Made by a program: the position numbers and the translations under genes. A DNA stretch of 64,000 nt from Promethearchaeota archaeon (GTDB taxonomy: Archaea; Asgardarchaeota; Lokiarchaeia; Sigyniarchaeales; SOKP01): assembly GCA_016839555.1 (NCBI GenBank), contig JAEOUA010000010.1, positions 372,001 through 436,000 on the forward strand, written 5' to 3'. Of the stretch, positions 45,746 through 54,422 are shown one piece after another (within the stretch, counting starts at the first letter, position 1; each line of letters starts with the position of its first letter). The notes below the pieces were generated by a model. It had not been told where the DNA came from, searched no databases, and worked only from the letters and a program-made list of their open reading frames with translations.

Positions 45746-47155
45746 TTAATTTTTTATTTTTTTAATAATCCCCTTAGCTGCAATAATTCCAGACACAGCA
45801 GCAGCAACAATACCTCTTGAAAACCCAGCGCCATCTCCGGCAAAAAATATGTTTTGAACTTGTCTTGACTCTAAATACTCATTAACATCAACTTTTTTCG
45901 CACTACGTTTAAATTCGGGAGCATATATCAGAGTGCTATTATTATTAACTCCGGGGATCACTTTATCTAAATTCGCTAACCCTTCTAATATATCTGTTAC
46001 AAATCTATATGGATAGGCCATAGCAATATCCCCTGGGGTATAATCATTAAGAGTGGGTTGTACTGGATTTCTTTCAATTAACGATTGACGAGACCTATGA
46101 CCTTTTCGTAAATCACCTAATGTCTGTAATAATGGCTTATATCCACCTAAAATTGAAGTCTGTTTTGCTATGGAACGCCCATATTCAGTGGTATCTTCCA
46201 ACGGAGCTGTTAATGTCTGGCGGATTAAAAATGCAAAATTAGAGGTTTCAGACTCGCCATTTATAGAAATTTGATGTCCGTTTACACCAACGATGTGTTC
46301 TTCATAATTTTCTTTAACAACGTAGCCTTCATGATTGACACAAAAAGTTCGAATGAAATCATTATAAGTGGGGGTTATAATATGAAATTTGGGGTCTCTT
46401 TGAACATTTTCACATATATTTTCTAAAATTATTGAAGGAACCTCCACTCTCACTCCTATATCTAAAGGTTCATAAAAAGTATTAAGTCCTAATTGATCAC
46501 ACTGCTGAGCAAGCCATAACATTCCCCAACGTCCAGGTGCAATTAAGAGAAAATCAAATTGTTGCTTCCTATTTTGCTTAAAAATTAGATTTTTTTGCTT
46601 ATCAAATGCGAGAACTTTAGTATCTGGAATTATTTCAACATCAAAATTAGATTCAAGATAATTTACAATAGATTTAATTACTTTTGGCGTATTTTTAGAT
46701 CCTAAAAGGCGTTGTTTAATCGGGATGAATCGTATATCCACAGCTGCGCATTTTCGTTTCAATTCTATCAACTCCTCTCCATTGTTATAGGGATCAAAAA
46801 CATTATTTGGAGCACCATTAGCCACAAAAAAACTATCTATTTCATTAATAATTTGATTTACATCAAGATTCACCTTATTACATAAGGCTTCCAAGTCGCC
46901 CCCAATTTTCTTATGTAAATTAAGGATGCCAGAAGACCATACCCCCGCTCCTCCCACACCACTCATTATCCTACACGGGTCACATTGCGCACATTCATAT
47001 TCTGACTTTTGAGGACAATTTCTGTTTTCAATAGAAGGTCCGGCCTCAAACAATTTAATTTCTACTTTATTGCCTAAGTTCTTTCCAAGTTCATTGGCAG
47101 CAAATAATCCTGCGGATCCCGCACCCACTATACCAATCTTTAGATTCTTTGACAT
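45746..47155 (-). CDS. FAD-dependent oxidoreductase, COG2509-like
   Basis: A 469-residue flavoprotein. The N-terminal FAD motif is GIVGAGSAGLFAANELGK. CPQKSEYECAQCDPCRIMSG follows near residues 48-67, with four Cys that may hold an Fe-S cluster. The middle has APGRWGMLWL and the C-terminus has IFFAGDGAGFSRGIVAAAVSG, the usual FAD-contact end. This architecture matches uncharacterised FAD-dependent dehydrogenases (COG2509). It may oxidise or reduce an unsaturated lipid or quinone, but no reaction is assigned. Confidence 0.82.
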   Translation of the reverse strand: MSKNLKIGIVGAGSAGLFAANELGKNLGNKVEIKLFEAGPSIENRNCPQKSEYECAQCDPCRIMSGVGGAGVWSSGILNLHKKIGGDLEALCNKVNLDVNQIINEIDSFFVANGAPNNVFDPYNNGEELIELKRKCAAVDIRFIPIKQRLLGSKNTPKVIKSIVNYLESNFDVEIIPDTKVLAFDKQKNLIFKQNRKQQFDFLLIAPGRWGMLWLAQQCDQLGLNTFYEPLDIGVRVEVPSIILENICENVQRDPKFHIITPTYNDFIRTFCVNHEGYVVKENYEEHIVGVNGHQISINGESETSNFAFLIRQTLTAPLEDTTEYGRSIAKQTSILGGYKPLLQTLGDLRKGHRSRQSLIERNPVQPTLNDYTPGDIAMAYPYRFVTDILEGLANLDKVIPGVNNNSTLIYAPEFKRSAKKVDVNEYLESRQVQNIFFAGDGAGFSRGIVAAAVSGIIAAKGIIKKIKN

Positions 47156-47218
47156 TTCAACTTTTTAAATATTCTTTTTCATAAATATTTTACATATAAA
47201 AGTATATCAATAAAAAAA

Positions 47219-48190
47219 CTATATTATATGTTTTAATATGTATTCATGAGAAAAGAAATCCTTTTTTTCTATTTTTTTAACTCGATTTTCATTAATTAAT
47301 TCGAGAAGATGCTGATGTATCATTCCTCCGTCCCAAAGATAATACAATTCTTTAATAGGCTCAAAAATTCGTTCCTGTGGAGTTATTATTCGTTGATCTA
47401 TTAATTCTCGAAGCGATTGGGGCTTTTCTTTACTTAAACTATTGATGACTTTTTCTTTATTTTTATCAATTTTTTCTCGTATCCTATTAAAAAAGTTCTC
47501 ATCCTTCTCATTATAGAAATTTCCATGAGCGGGGACTAAAATATAATCATCATTGAGATACAGTTTTTCCAATTTATCGATAGATTTTCTATATTGGAAT
47601 ATATCACTGTTTAAATCTCCATAATATGGATGGCTTCCAATATCTGCTACATATAATATTTTTCTTGCTTTATTATTTTTTGAAGAAATTTTAAATGCAG
47701 TATGACCGGGAGAATGTCCTGGAATATGAATAGATTCTATTAAAAAGGACGCACAATCAAAATTATCCTTTCCAGGAATAAAACTATTTACATATTTACA
47801 TTCTTGAAATTTAATATATTGCTTAATCATCATGCTATATTGTTCTTTTAAATTTAATTTATTAAAACCCACTCTTTCCATTAATTTATCCAAATTGGTT
47901 AAATAATCCATTTCTTGTATAGGACAAAACAACGGGGTGTAAAATTTTTCTTGGTGATAAAATGCATGGGCAGTATGATCTAGATGCCCGTGCGAAAATA
48001 TTAGCATTTTGGATGTTTTAATTCTGGAATAAAGCTCATCTATAGCATCAAAAGGATAATTCGCATCTATTAAAAGGGAGTTTGTTAATCCATTATTTTG
48101 AATCACCAAACTATTAAGTATATTGACTCGGTTTGATTTCTCCTTTACTAAATAAACTCCATTAATTAATTTTTTCCAATTTAATCTCAT
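47219..48190 (-). CDS. Metallo-beta-lactamase fold hydrolase (glyoxalase II-like)
   Basis: A 323-residue MBL-fold enzyme with SHGHLDHTAH (His67, His69, Asp71, His72). IPGHSPGHTAF gives the third His, YVADIGSH the bridging Asp and VPAHGNFY the last His. The C-terminal 100 residues are helical and include a winged-helix-like part (LWDGGMIHQHLLELINENRVKKI). This layout resembles LACTB2 or glyoxalase II relatives with an extra domain. It is a hydrolase of thioesters, RNA or lactones. The sequence cannot separate these. Confidence 0.8.
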   Translation of the reverse strand: MRLNWKKLINGVYLVKEKSNRVNILNSLVIQNNGLTNSLLIDANYPFDAIDELYSRIKTSKMLIFSHGHLDHTAHAFYHQEKFYTPLFCPIQEMDYLTNLDKLMERVGFNKLNLKEQYSMMIKQYIKFQECKYVNSFIPGKDNFDCASFLIESIHIPGHSPGHTAFKISSKNNKARKILYVADIGSHPYYGDLNSDIFQYRKSIDKLEKLYLNDDYILVPAHGNFYNEKDENFFNRIREKIDKNKEKVINSLSKEKPQSLRELIDQRIITPQERIFEPIKELYYLWDGGMIHQHLLELINENRVKKIEKKDFFSHEYILKHII

Positions 48191-48289
48191 TATTTATAAA
48201 AATATATTATTAAGAATAAATTTAAATTAAAAAATAGTGTAAAAAACATTAATAAATGTCTAAAAAATAAGCTTTGAAACTTATTTTCA

Positions 48290-48448
48290 TTAATCTATAG
48301 GATACCAATGCTTACAATTTACACACTGTTTAATTCTTTGCCATTTTATTGAACCATTATCTTTAATTGCCATCTTCCGTTTCATCATTCGACCTGAACA
48401 TTTCTCACATATTCCAGAGAACTTTATATTACTTTTTTCAAGAGTCAT
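48290..48448 (-). CDS. Small zinc-ribbon protein, 52 residues
   Basis: A frame of 52 codons from an ATG at 48448 to TAA at 48290. It encodes GICEKCSGRMMKRKM and, later, KQCVNCKHWYPID. The two CxxC pairs (about residues 14/17 and 42/45) are spaced as in a zinc ribbon, which supports translation. It lies 99 bases past the start of the MBL gene, which is on the same strand. Function is unknown. Confidence 0.6.
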   Translation of the reverse strand: MTLEKSNIKFSGICEKCSGRMMKRKMAIKDNGSIKWQRIKQCVNCKHWYPID

Positions 48449-48803
48449 AATTGTTTTAGATATCCTATCTTATTTTAAGACTAAAAAAAACCCATATATT
48501 AGTAGAATAATAAAAAATATTTTATTTAAATATATGTTTGATAAAAAAAAGGGTGAGTAGTATATCGACATTATTATTAATTAATAGATCTCCCTTAAAG
48601 ATTATTTCTTAATTGAATTTCCTTTTAAAACTATAGTATTAATTAATTATCTTCTCTGAACAGGAAATAAGTAAGATAAAATATATTTATTAATAGTTAT
48701 CACTATTCCTTTACTATCAAATCAAGACATTTCTATTTTATTGATACATACCAAAAAACATTTCACATAAAACAAAAAAAGGTCACAAGAGGAATGCATT
48801 TAT
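48449..48803. other. Intergenic region, 355 bases, divergent promoters
   Basis: AT-rich spacer between the small zinc ribbon and the seven-TM protein gene. No coding frame or structure was seen. Confidence 0.4.
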
Positions 48804-49487
48804 ATGGATATAATGAATATTCTTAAAATTATTACAGCTATTATAACCGTTATTCTCGCTTTTATAGTAGGGATTATTGAATTAAAGAAAAATCCAGAAT
48901 ATTGGTTAAATAGATGGTTTGCATTATTTTTTTCAGCAATTTCCTTAGGATTCTTGTTTTATACTATATATCATTTCATATTATTTAATCCTGCCCCTAT
49001 TATTCCTTTAATGATAACTGCCCAAATACTTTATCATTTGGGTTTAGTAAGCGTTTTGATGACCGTTTTTGTGTTAGATTATTCTGAAACGGTAGCAATG
49101 AGTGTAAAATATTTACTCATTATCCTTGTAATTTTTATATTATCAATTTTTGGATATTTTATTTGGATCCCCACCCTGAATATGGAGCGATTCGAACAAG
49201 GAATTGTTGATACGGAAACTCCTTTGGCATGGTATATTTATGTAAGTATCTTTAGAATCGCAATTTTAATTTATATATTATATAAATTTTGGAGTATTTC
49301 AAAAAAATTTGAAGGTGAGGAAAAAACAAGAGTTTTATGGTTCTTTATTGGCTCCATTGTTAATGTTGCAGGCATATTTATGAATATGTTAGGGGGCATA
49401 ATTTCATCATTACTGCTGGAGATTATAGGATTAGCATTATTTAATGTTGGAGCTTTATTAACATTAAAAGGTTTTTTAGTGAAATAG
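48804..49487 (+). CDS. Seven-TM membrane protein of unknown function
   Basis: A 227-residue protein with seven hydrophobic segments and short loops. Charged residues appear mostly after the second (NRW, FF), fifth (MERFEQGIVDTETP) and sixth (KKFEGEEKTR) segments. It is similar in size and spacing to the TM part of the proteins at 13830 and 14964 but lacks their soluble domain. Function is unknown. Confidence 0.6.
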   Translation: MDIMNILKIITAIITVILAFIVGIIELKKNPEYWLNRWFALFFSAISLGFLFYTIYHFILFNPAPIIPLMITAQILYHLGLVSVLMTVFVLDYSETVAMSVKYLLIILVIFILSIFGYFIWIPTLNMERFEQGIVDTETPLAWYIYVSIFRIAILIYILYKFWSISKKFEGEEKTRVLWFFIGSIVNVAGIFMNMLGGIISSLLLEIIGLALFNVGALLTLKGFLVK

Positions 49488-49514
49488 AATATTATTCTTT
49501 CTTTTTTATTTCTT

Positions 49515-51455
49515 CTATTTATTTTTTTCAACCAGCCAAATGGGGCTTGCCCATGCCATCTGATCATTGCTCAAAAATATTCTGGGATAATAGAAGCAAA
49601 ATTGTTCATCATTTTTCAGTTTTACGTTATTTATAGTTATTAAATTAAAACTTTCAGTATCTATGTAATTGAGATTATAAATTTTTGAATCAACTACTAT
49701 TTCAGCTATAATATCATTATTTCTAATTATTTCTACCTTTTTAATCAACAATGGACTATAAATTTTAAGAGATAATTTTCTCTTATAATATAAATCGTTA
49801 TTTTCTTTTTGAAGTAAATCGATTATATCGCCCATAAAAAATTTATCAAGCCAAAATTCGAGAATTAATCTAGGACCAGTTGATCCATAACATTTTCGAT
49901 TATTTAGAGCCTTCCATAGTTCTTCTTTATTTAATTTATCTTTATAAGACCAAATTGCCATTATTCCTGAGGGATATAAACCATTATCTATATCAATGGG
50001 CCCTGAAGGATAATATCCAAAGTGATCATCTCCTCCTGCTATGAAACCCAGTTTATATCCATTCTGGAGAGCATCTTTTACATATGAACCTTCCTTTCCT
50101 AATACAGCTCCTCTTTTACGTGCATATTTCCCATATCCAAAAAACTTGTATCTGGGTGGAAGAGGATTTCCTTCTGAATAAGAGTATTCTTGATTTCCCC
50201 AAGTAGAATATATCTCCACTAATTTTTCAAGAGACTGATCGAAATAGTCCCAATTACGATATCCTGGTCTCAAAGCAGTATGATGTCCTATTAAAAGAAT
50301 TTGATCTTTGTAATTTTGAAGATTTTTAATTAGTTTTTGAGTGGAGTTATATTTATTTATATCAGATCGCAAAATTGGGAGCTTGTTATACTTATGATAA
50401 ATACAAATATCACCATAGCCCGAATACCATGTTCCATATTCATACCCAAAAATGGATACAAATGTATCATTTTCATTATATTTCTCGACAAGACTTTTGA
50501 TATCATTAAAATCTTCATTAGTAGTTTCCCAAGCATGGTCATGTTCCGTGGTTGTACCGAAATCCAATCCAGCATTAATTAGATTCTCAAAATATTCATT
50601 GACAGATCTCATCCCATCACTTTTATCAGTATGTGCATGTAGATAACCCCAATAAAGCTTTTGATGTTTATTTTTGTTAGATGAACAGACTATAATATTA
50701 GATTCATAAAGTTCTGAATGATATTCAATTTCTATATAATAAATACCTTCTTTGTCAAATTGAAGATATTTTATCCATTGTATACCTTCGTTACTTTTCA
50801 TAGAATCTAATTCTGTTAAGAAATGTTTTTCATTCGTTTCCGCATTTATTTGAAAAATTCTTATCATAGATGGTTGATGGGGCACCAAATTATAATATTT
50901 ATCTTCAAACCGTAATAAAATTTTAAAAGATTCTCCTAAGCTTACAATAGAAGGACCAATTATTGTAATATGATCAAATTTTTTACTAATTACATTAATA
51001 GTTGGGCTATTTTTAAGAAGTTTTGGTAATTTAGAAGGAGATTTGATCAAAATTTCAATTTTTTTATTTTTTTCAATGATGGACTGGGCTAATGTGTTTT
51101 TAATAGAAAAAGAAATTAATGTATTTCTTGGGATACCTATTGGATCTGTAATAAAATAAGAGATAGAGAGTTCTTTACCCGTTGTTATTATCGGAATCAT
51201 TTCAATTGGAGTCTTTAGGTTTAATTTCGCATACCCATTAGAATTTGGGTCTTCCGTTTGTAGAAAATACCAATCATTTTTATTATTTCTACCTCCTCGA
51301 AATCTAAAAATTAGAATACAATTTTTTGGAATTGAAATACCTAATTTAAAATTTAATTTAATGGAACATAATTCACGAACTTTAACGCTTTTCGGAAATA
51401 TTTGAATATTTTCGATATCATTACTGCTTTGGTTTAAAGATAATTTTTCAACCAT
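49515..51455 (-). CDS. CehA/McbA-like PHP-domain metallohydrolase
   Basis: A 646-residue protein. Residues 1-260 are beta-rich with two Ig-like blocks. The PHP domain starts near residue 268 with YWGYLHAHTDKSDG (His273, His275) and continues with TTEHDHAW, IFGYEYGTW, LIGHHTA, YGKYARKRGAVLG and AGGDDHFGY, the metal-binding positions. The last part is a beta-sandwich with NNDIIAEIVVD. Such proteins include carbaryl hydrolase CehA and other DUF3604 members. No signal peptide was seen, so it is probably cytosolic. Substrate is unknown. Confidence 0.8.
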   Translation of the reverse strand: MVEKLSLNQSSNDIENIQIFPKSVKVRELCSIKLNFKLGISIPKNCILIFRFRGGRNNKNDWYFLQTEDPNSNGYAKLNLKTPIEMIPIITTGKELSISYFITDPIGIPRNTLISFSIKNTLAQSIIEKNKKIEILIKSPSKLPKLLKNSPTINVISKKFDHITIIGPSIVSLGESFKILLRFEDKYYNLVPHQPSMIRIFQINAETNEKHFLTELDSMKSNEGIQWIKYLQFDKEGIYYIEIEYHSELYESNIIVCSSNKNKHQKLYWGYLHAHTDKSDGMRSVNEYFENLINAGLDFGTTTEHDHAWETTNEDFNDIKSLVEKYNENDTFVSIFGYEYGTWYSGYGDICIYHKYNKLPILRSDINKYNSTQKLIKNLQNYKDQILLIGHHTALRPGYRNWDYFDQSLEKLVEIYSTWGNQEYSYSEGNPLPPRYKFFGYGKYARKRGAVLGKEGSYVKDALQNGYKLGFIAGGDDHFGYYPSGPIDIDNGLYPSGIMAIWSYKDKLNKEELWKALNNRKCYGSTGPRLILEFWLDKFFMGDIIDLLQKENNDLYYKRKLSLKIYSPLLIKKVEIIRNNDIIAEIVVDSKIYNLNYIDTESFNLITINNVKLKNDEQFCFYYPRIFLSNDQMAWASPIWLVEKNK

Positions 51456-51533
51456 ACTAATAGGTTAATATTTCATTCGAATAAAAAGCCACTATAATCA
51501 AACTTTTATTAAATTCTAAAAAAAAAGAATAAT

Positions 51534-51600
51534 CCCATAACCTTTGCAAGGTAGTCTTCAAATGTCTCATATTTTTACATTTGAGTCATCCTAAATGGGT
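51534..51600 (-). promoter_or_regulatory. SECIS element, eukaryote-like
   Basis: The element begins at the stop codon of the peroxiredoxin gene. ATGA is at 51589-51586, then the 7-pair stem CAAATGT/ACATTTG (51583-51577 with 51565-51559), extended by one U-A pair. The 11-base loop opens with AAAAA (51576-51572), and a 3' GA lies at 51556-51555. The ATGA and GA can form the tandem sheared G-A pairs of a eukaryotic SECIS, and the AAAAA can provide the apical AA. Outer pairs are AGG with CCT and CCCAT with ATGGG (51599-51595 with 51538-51534). The helix is shorter than the usual 10-14 pairs. The element overlaps the end of the coding frame. Confidence 0.7.
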
Positions 51601-52118
51601 TTAATATTTTTTTCAATCGCATTTATAATTAATTTAATATCAGGTCTATCAGGTTTACTTTCTGGCATATAAATCCACACAATTTCACCAGATTTGTTGA
51701 TTAAAAATTTTGAGGGAATAGCTTGCTTAGATTTTATATTTTTTTCTCCAACTTTATCATAAACATCAACATTAAACATTTGAACAATTTGTGCCCCTTT
51801 GTCCGAAATCTGAGGAAATTGTAAACTATTTTCTTTTTGATACTGTTTTAATTGATTCAAATTATCGGTTGATATTGATATTAGCTTAATTTTATGTTTA
51901 TTAAATTCATCTAAATGATTATTTAAGAGGATTGAATGCTCTTTTCAAGCATGTCACCACACTCCGCGGAAAAAATCTATGAGTAATCCTTTATTATTTT
52001 GAAGAATCTCTGATAAATCTATTTTATTGCCATCACCGTCTGTGATTGAAAATTGAGGTACTTTTTCTCCTACAGAAAGACCTTTATCACCGGCATAATT
52101 GTTTTTATTACTCATCAT
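51591..52118 (-). CDS. Peroxiredoxin-like selenoprotein with two selenocysteines (UxxU)
   Basis: Reading through two in-frame TGA codons (51954-51956 and 51945-51947) gives a complete 175-residue AhpC/TSA-fold protein. Residues 50-60 read FRGVW-U-HA-U-KE, where family members have RGxWCxxC. Sec would be residues 55 and 58. The ORF starts at tandem ATGs (52118, 52115) and ends at TAG 51591. N-terminal GEKVPQFSITDGDG and later TDNLNQLKQY, PSKFLINKSGEIVW fit the fold on both sides of the TGAs. TGA is a stop elsewhere in the window (for example at 12758), and TGG codes Trp directly before the first TGA. A SECIS follows. It would reduce peroxides. A stop-codon break is the alternative. Confidence 0.85.
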
Positions 52119-52252
52119 TCCATTATCATGTATTTTATTATTTAAATAATTATATAATAATCTAAAATAAATAAAGAATGCCTGATGTGGGCAAATATTG
52201 TGAACTTGGAAAATTATAAAAGTATAAATTTAAATAGAATTGTGATTATAGG

Positions 52253-52279
52253 GATCATAATGATCATAATGATCATAGG
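52253..52279 (+). promoter_or_regulatory. Three-unit tandem repeat operator of the RHH gene
   Basis: GATCATAAT, GATCATAAT and GATCATAGG lie end to end, 12 bases before the ATG at 52292. Each contains the palindrome ATGATCAT at the junction. RHH regulators bind such short tandem repeats as side-by-side dimers. The site is likely an autoregulatory operator. Confidence 0.7.
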
Positions 52280-52291
52280 AAAGTAAAAGAA

Positions 52292-52654
52292 ATGAAGGAC
52301 GAGAAAAGAGATAGATTTATTAAGGTAATGTTAACTGAGGGAGAATATAAAGATATTGAGAGATTTTCTCATATTGAATTTATGAATAAGTCAGAATTCA
52401 TACGAGAATCAGTTAAAAAAAGTATATATCAAATTAAAGACGAAATCTTACCACATAAACAGGATAGAATAAAAGATGGGCGAATTAAAAAAGAAATCTT
52501 TAAAGAAGCAAAAATGGCAATTAGTGCTCATGCTAATAATAAATATTTAGAAAAATCGAATAAAGAAGACTTAAAGCTCCATCAAAAAATGATTTATAAG
52601 AGAAAGCAAGAAATAGAAAATGAATTGGAGGAAATTAGAAAATCATTAAAATAA
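52292..52654 (+). CDS. Ribbon-helix-helix regulator
   Basis: A 120-residue protein. Residues about 8-50 (RFIKVMLTEGEYKDIERFSH, then NKSEFIRESVKKSI) form a ribbon-helix-helix: a strand followed by two helices. The remaining 70 residues are highly charged and helical (KKEIFKEAKMAI, then KMIYKRKQEIENELEEIRKS). The tail may form a coiled coil. Three tandem repeats before the gene are its likely operator. It ends directly next to the convergent EamA gene at 52655. Target genes other than itself are unknown; the selenoprotein gene, 173 bases away on the opposite strand, is a candidate. Confidence 0.8.
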   Translation: MKDEKRDRFIKVMLTEGEYKDIERFSHIEFMNKSEFIRESVKKSIYQIKDEILPHKQDRIKDGRIKKEIFKEAKMAISAHANNKYLEKSNKEDLKLHQKMIYKRKQEIENELEEIRKSLK

Positions 52655-53575
52655 TCATTCTTTCTTATACTCCGATTTATTTTTAATTATCGTAATAAAG
52701 ATTGCGATTAAAATTAATCCTGAACCGAGTAAACCTAAGGGAGTCAATATCTCGTCTCCCAAAAAATATCCAAATATTGCAGCAAACACTGGCTCAAGTG
52801 CGAAAATTATTGCCGTTGTTACTGAATCTTGATGCTTTTGACTCCAATTCTGAAATAAGAATGTAAGGGTTGTAACAATTAGGCCCATATAAATCATAAT
52901 CAACCAAAAATCTGATGTAAATGTTATTTGAGAATATTGTTCTTGGAATAGCAATGAAGAGGAGATGCAACATAAAATTATAGTACTAAGCTGGATTATT
53001 GAATAAAGATAAATATTCACGATTTTTACTGCTTTTTCAGTGTAAATAATAAATAAAGCGCAAAATACTGCACATATTAAAACCCAAATATCTCCTAAAA
53101 TAATCCCTTTTTCTCCTTCTAAAAACAAAAATGCTAACCCGATTACAGAAATGAATGCCGCTAACCACACACGTTTCTTAAAGGATTTTTTAAAAAAAAT
53201 TCTTCCTAAAAAGGGGACCATTATCGTACTTAAACCCGTAATGAATCCTGCTTTTCCAGCAGTAGTAGTCTTTAAACCAATAGTTTGTGTCGCTATCGCA
53301 ACAAAATAAATCAATCCAGAAATTATTCCCATCATTATAATTTTTTTATTAAGCTTTTTTAGATAAATAAAATAAGGAGAGAATCCTATTAATGCAATTA
53401 TAAAACGGAGGCTAAGATAGAAAAAGAGCGGCACATCTTTAATCACAGTTTTGGTAATGATAAATGTTGAACCCCAAAACACCGTAGTTAAAATAAGCAA
53501 AAAGAGTGCAATTGGTTTTTTTTTATTTTTTAATAATTCTTTTTCTCTAATTGGTTTTCCTTGGTTAGTTTCCAT
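52655..53575 (-). CDS. EamA-family (DMT) transporter
   Basis: A 306-residue protein with about ten TM helices in two EamA repeats. The first begins with LFLLILTTVFWGSTFIITKTVI and has LSLRFIIALIGF. The second has LEPVFAAIFGYFLGDEILTPLG, the canonical EPV motif. It probably moves a metabolite across the membrane. It differs from the transporter at 16267, so the two are not recent copies. It shares its stop position with the RHH gene, which is convergent. Confidence 0.88.
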   Translation of the reverse strand: METNQGKPIREKELLKNKKKPIALFLLILTTVFWGSTFIITKTVIKDVPLFFYLSLRFIIALIGFSPYFIYLKKLNKKIIMMGIISGLIYFVAIATQTIGLKTTTAGKAGFITGLSTIMVPFLGRIFFKKSFKKRVWLAAFISVIGLAFLFLEGEKGIILGDIWVLICAVFCALFIIYTEKAVKIVNIYLYSIIQLSTIILCCISSSLLFQEQYSQITFTSDFWLIMIYMGLIVTTLTFLFQNWSQKHQDSVTTAIIFALEPVFAAIFGYFLGDEILTPLGLLGSGLILIAIFITIIKNKSEYKKE

Positions 53576-53693
53576 TTATAAAACAAATAGCATTTTTACT
53601 ATTCAAAAAGTGAATTCTAATAAAAAATATTGCTTTTTATAGGGATAAAAAGAATAAAAAAAAGAGCTTTCTTTAATAATTTAAAAATCTCTT

Positions 53694-54254
53694 CTATTCA
53701 AGTGCTTTTTCTCTTTCAGCAACCCAATGTAATCCAAATCCTCCTGCCGTTAATCCAAGTATTACTTTTGAAGACAATGTAAAAGAAAAAACTAACCACA
53801 AATAGAAGGAGAAATCAAAATATTGGATTATAGTTCTTATGTTATTAAACGGGATAATAATAAAACCATCAATTAAATATCCCTTAACTAGATATGTTTC
53901 AATTAGGTAGATATATTCCCATTGAATAAAAGCAGATACAAGAATAATTATCCCCATTATAAACATATGTTTTGAATAATTATAATCATCCAATTCTTTA
54001 TTTGATGATAGAATAATCGAAAGAAACCCAAAAATCAAGAAACAAATAATTATTATCATAAAAGAAAGCCATAATACAAATAATGTAAGATTATTTAAAT
54101 TAAATACAAAAGTAAAGAATTTCATCGACATACCATTGATATTAACTTCCATGAATGATAACAATGTTAAACTAATCATTTCTATTATAGAAAGGACTAT
54201 TAAGAATATTCCGCCGAAGATTTTTATATATTTAGACACGCTTTCTCTTTTCAT
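53694..54254 (-). CDS. Four-TM membrane protein of unknown function
   Basis: A 186-residue protein with four hydrophobic segments (about 13-33, 50-80, 92-112 and 146-170). The C-terminus (GGFGLHWVAEREKALE) is amphipathic. No family is recognised. The gene is divergent from the P-type ATPase gene at 54423, with a 168-base gap. It might be an accessory of the ATPases, but this is a guess. Confidence 0.6.
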   Translation of the reverse strand: MKRESVSKYIKIFGGIFLIVLSIIEMISLTLLSFMEVNINGMSMKFFTFVFNLNNLTLFVLWLSFMIIIICFLIFGFLSIILSSNKELDDYNYSKHMFIMGIIILVSAFIQWEYIYLIETYLVKGYLIDGFIIIPFNNIRTIIQYFDFSFYLWLVFSFTLSSKVILGLTAGGFGLHWVAEREKALE

Positions 54255-54422
54255 TCGAATATATCACTTTATTTTTTTTATATTTTAATTTTAATTTATG
54301 TAATATAAAAACTTTTTGTGAATTTGAAAAAGTGGAAGAATTAATTTTAAAGAAACCTAAAGAATGAGCGAGATAAGGGAATTTAGATAATTTTAATAAA
54401 TATAATCCGTTAGTAAATTAAG

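Noticed and set aside
51591..51860. Treating the 89-residue C-terminal peroxiredoxin fragment as a pseudogene or stand-alone protein
   Set aside because: The upstream frame is intact apart from two UGAs placed precisely at the redox motif, and a SECIS-like hairpin follows. Selenocysteine explains all of this better.
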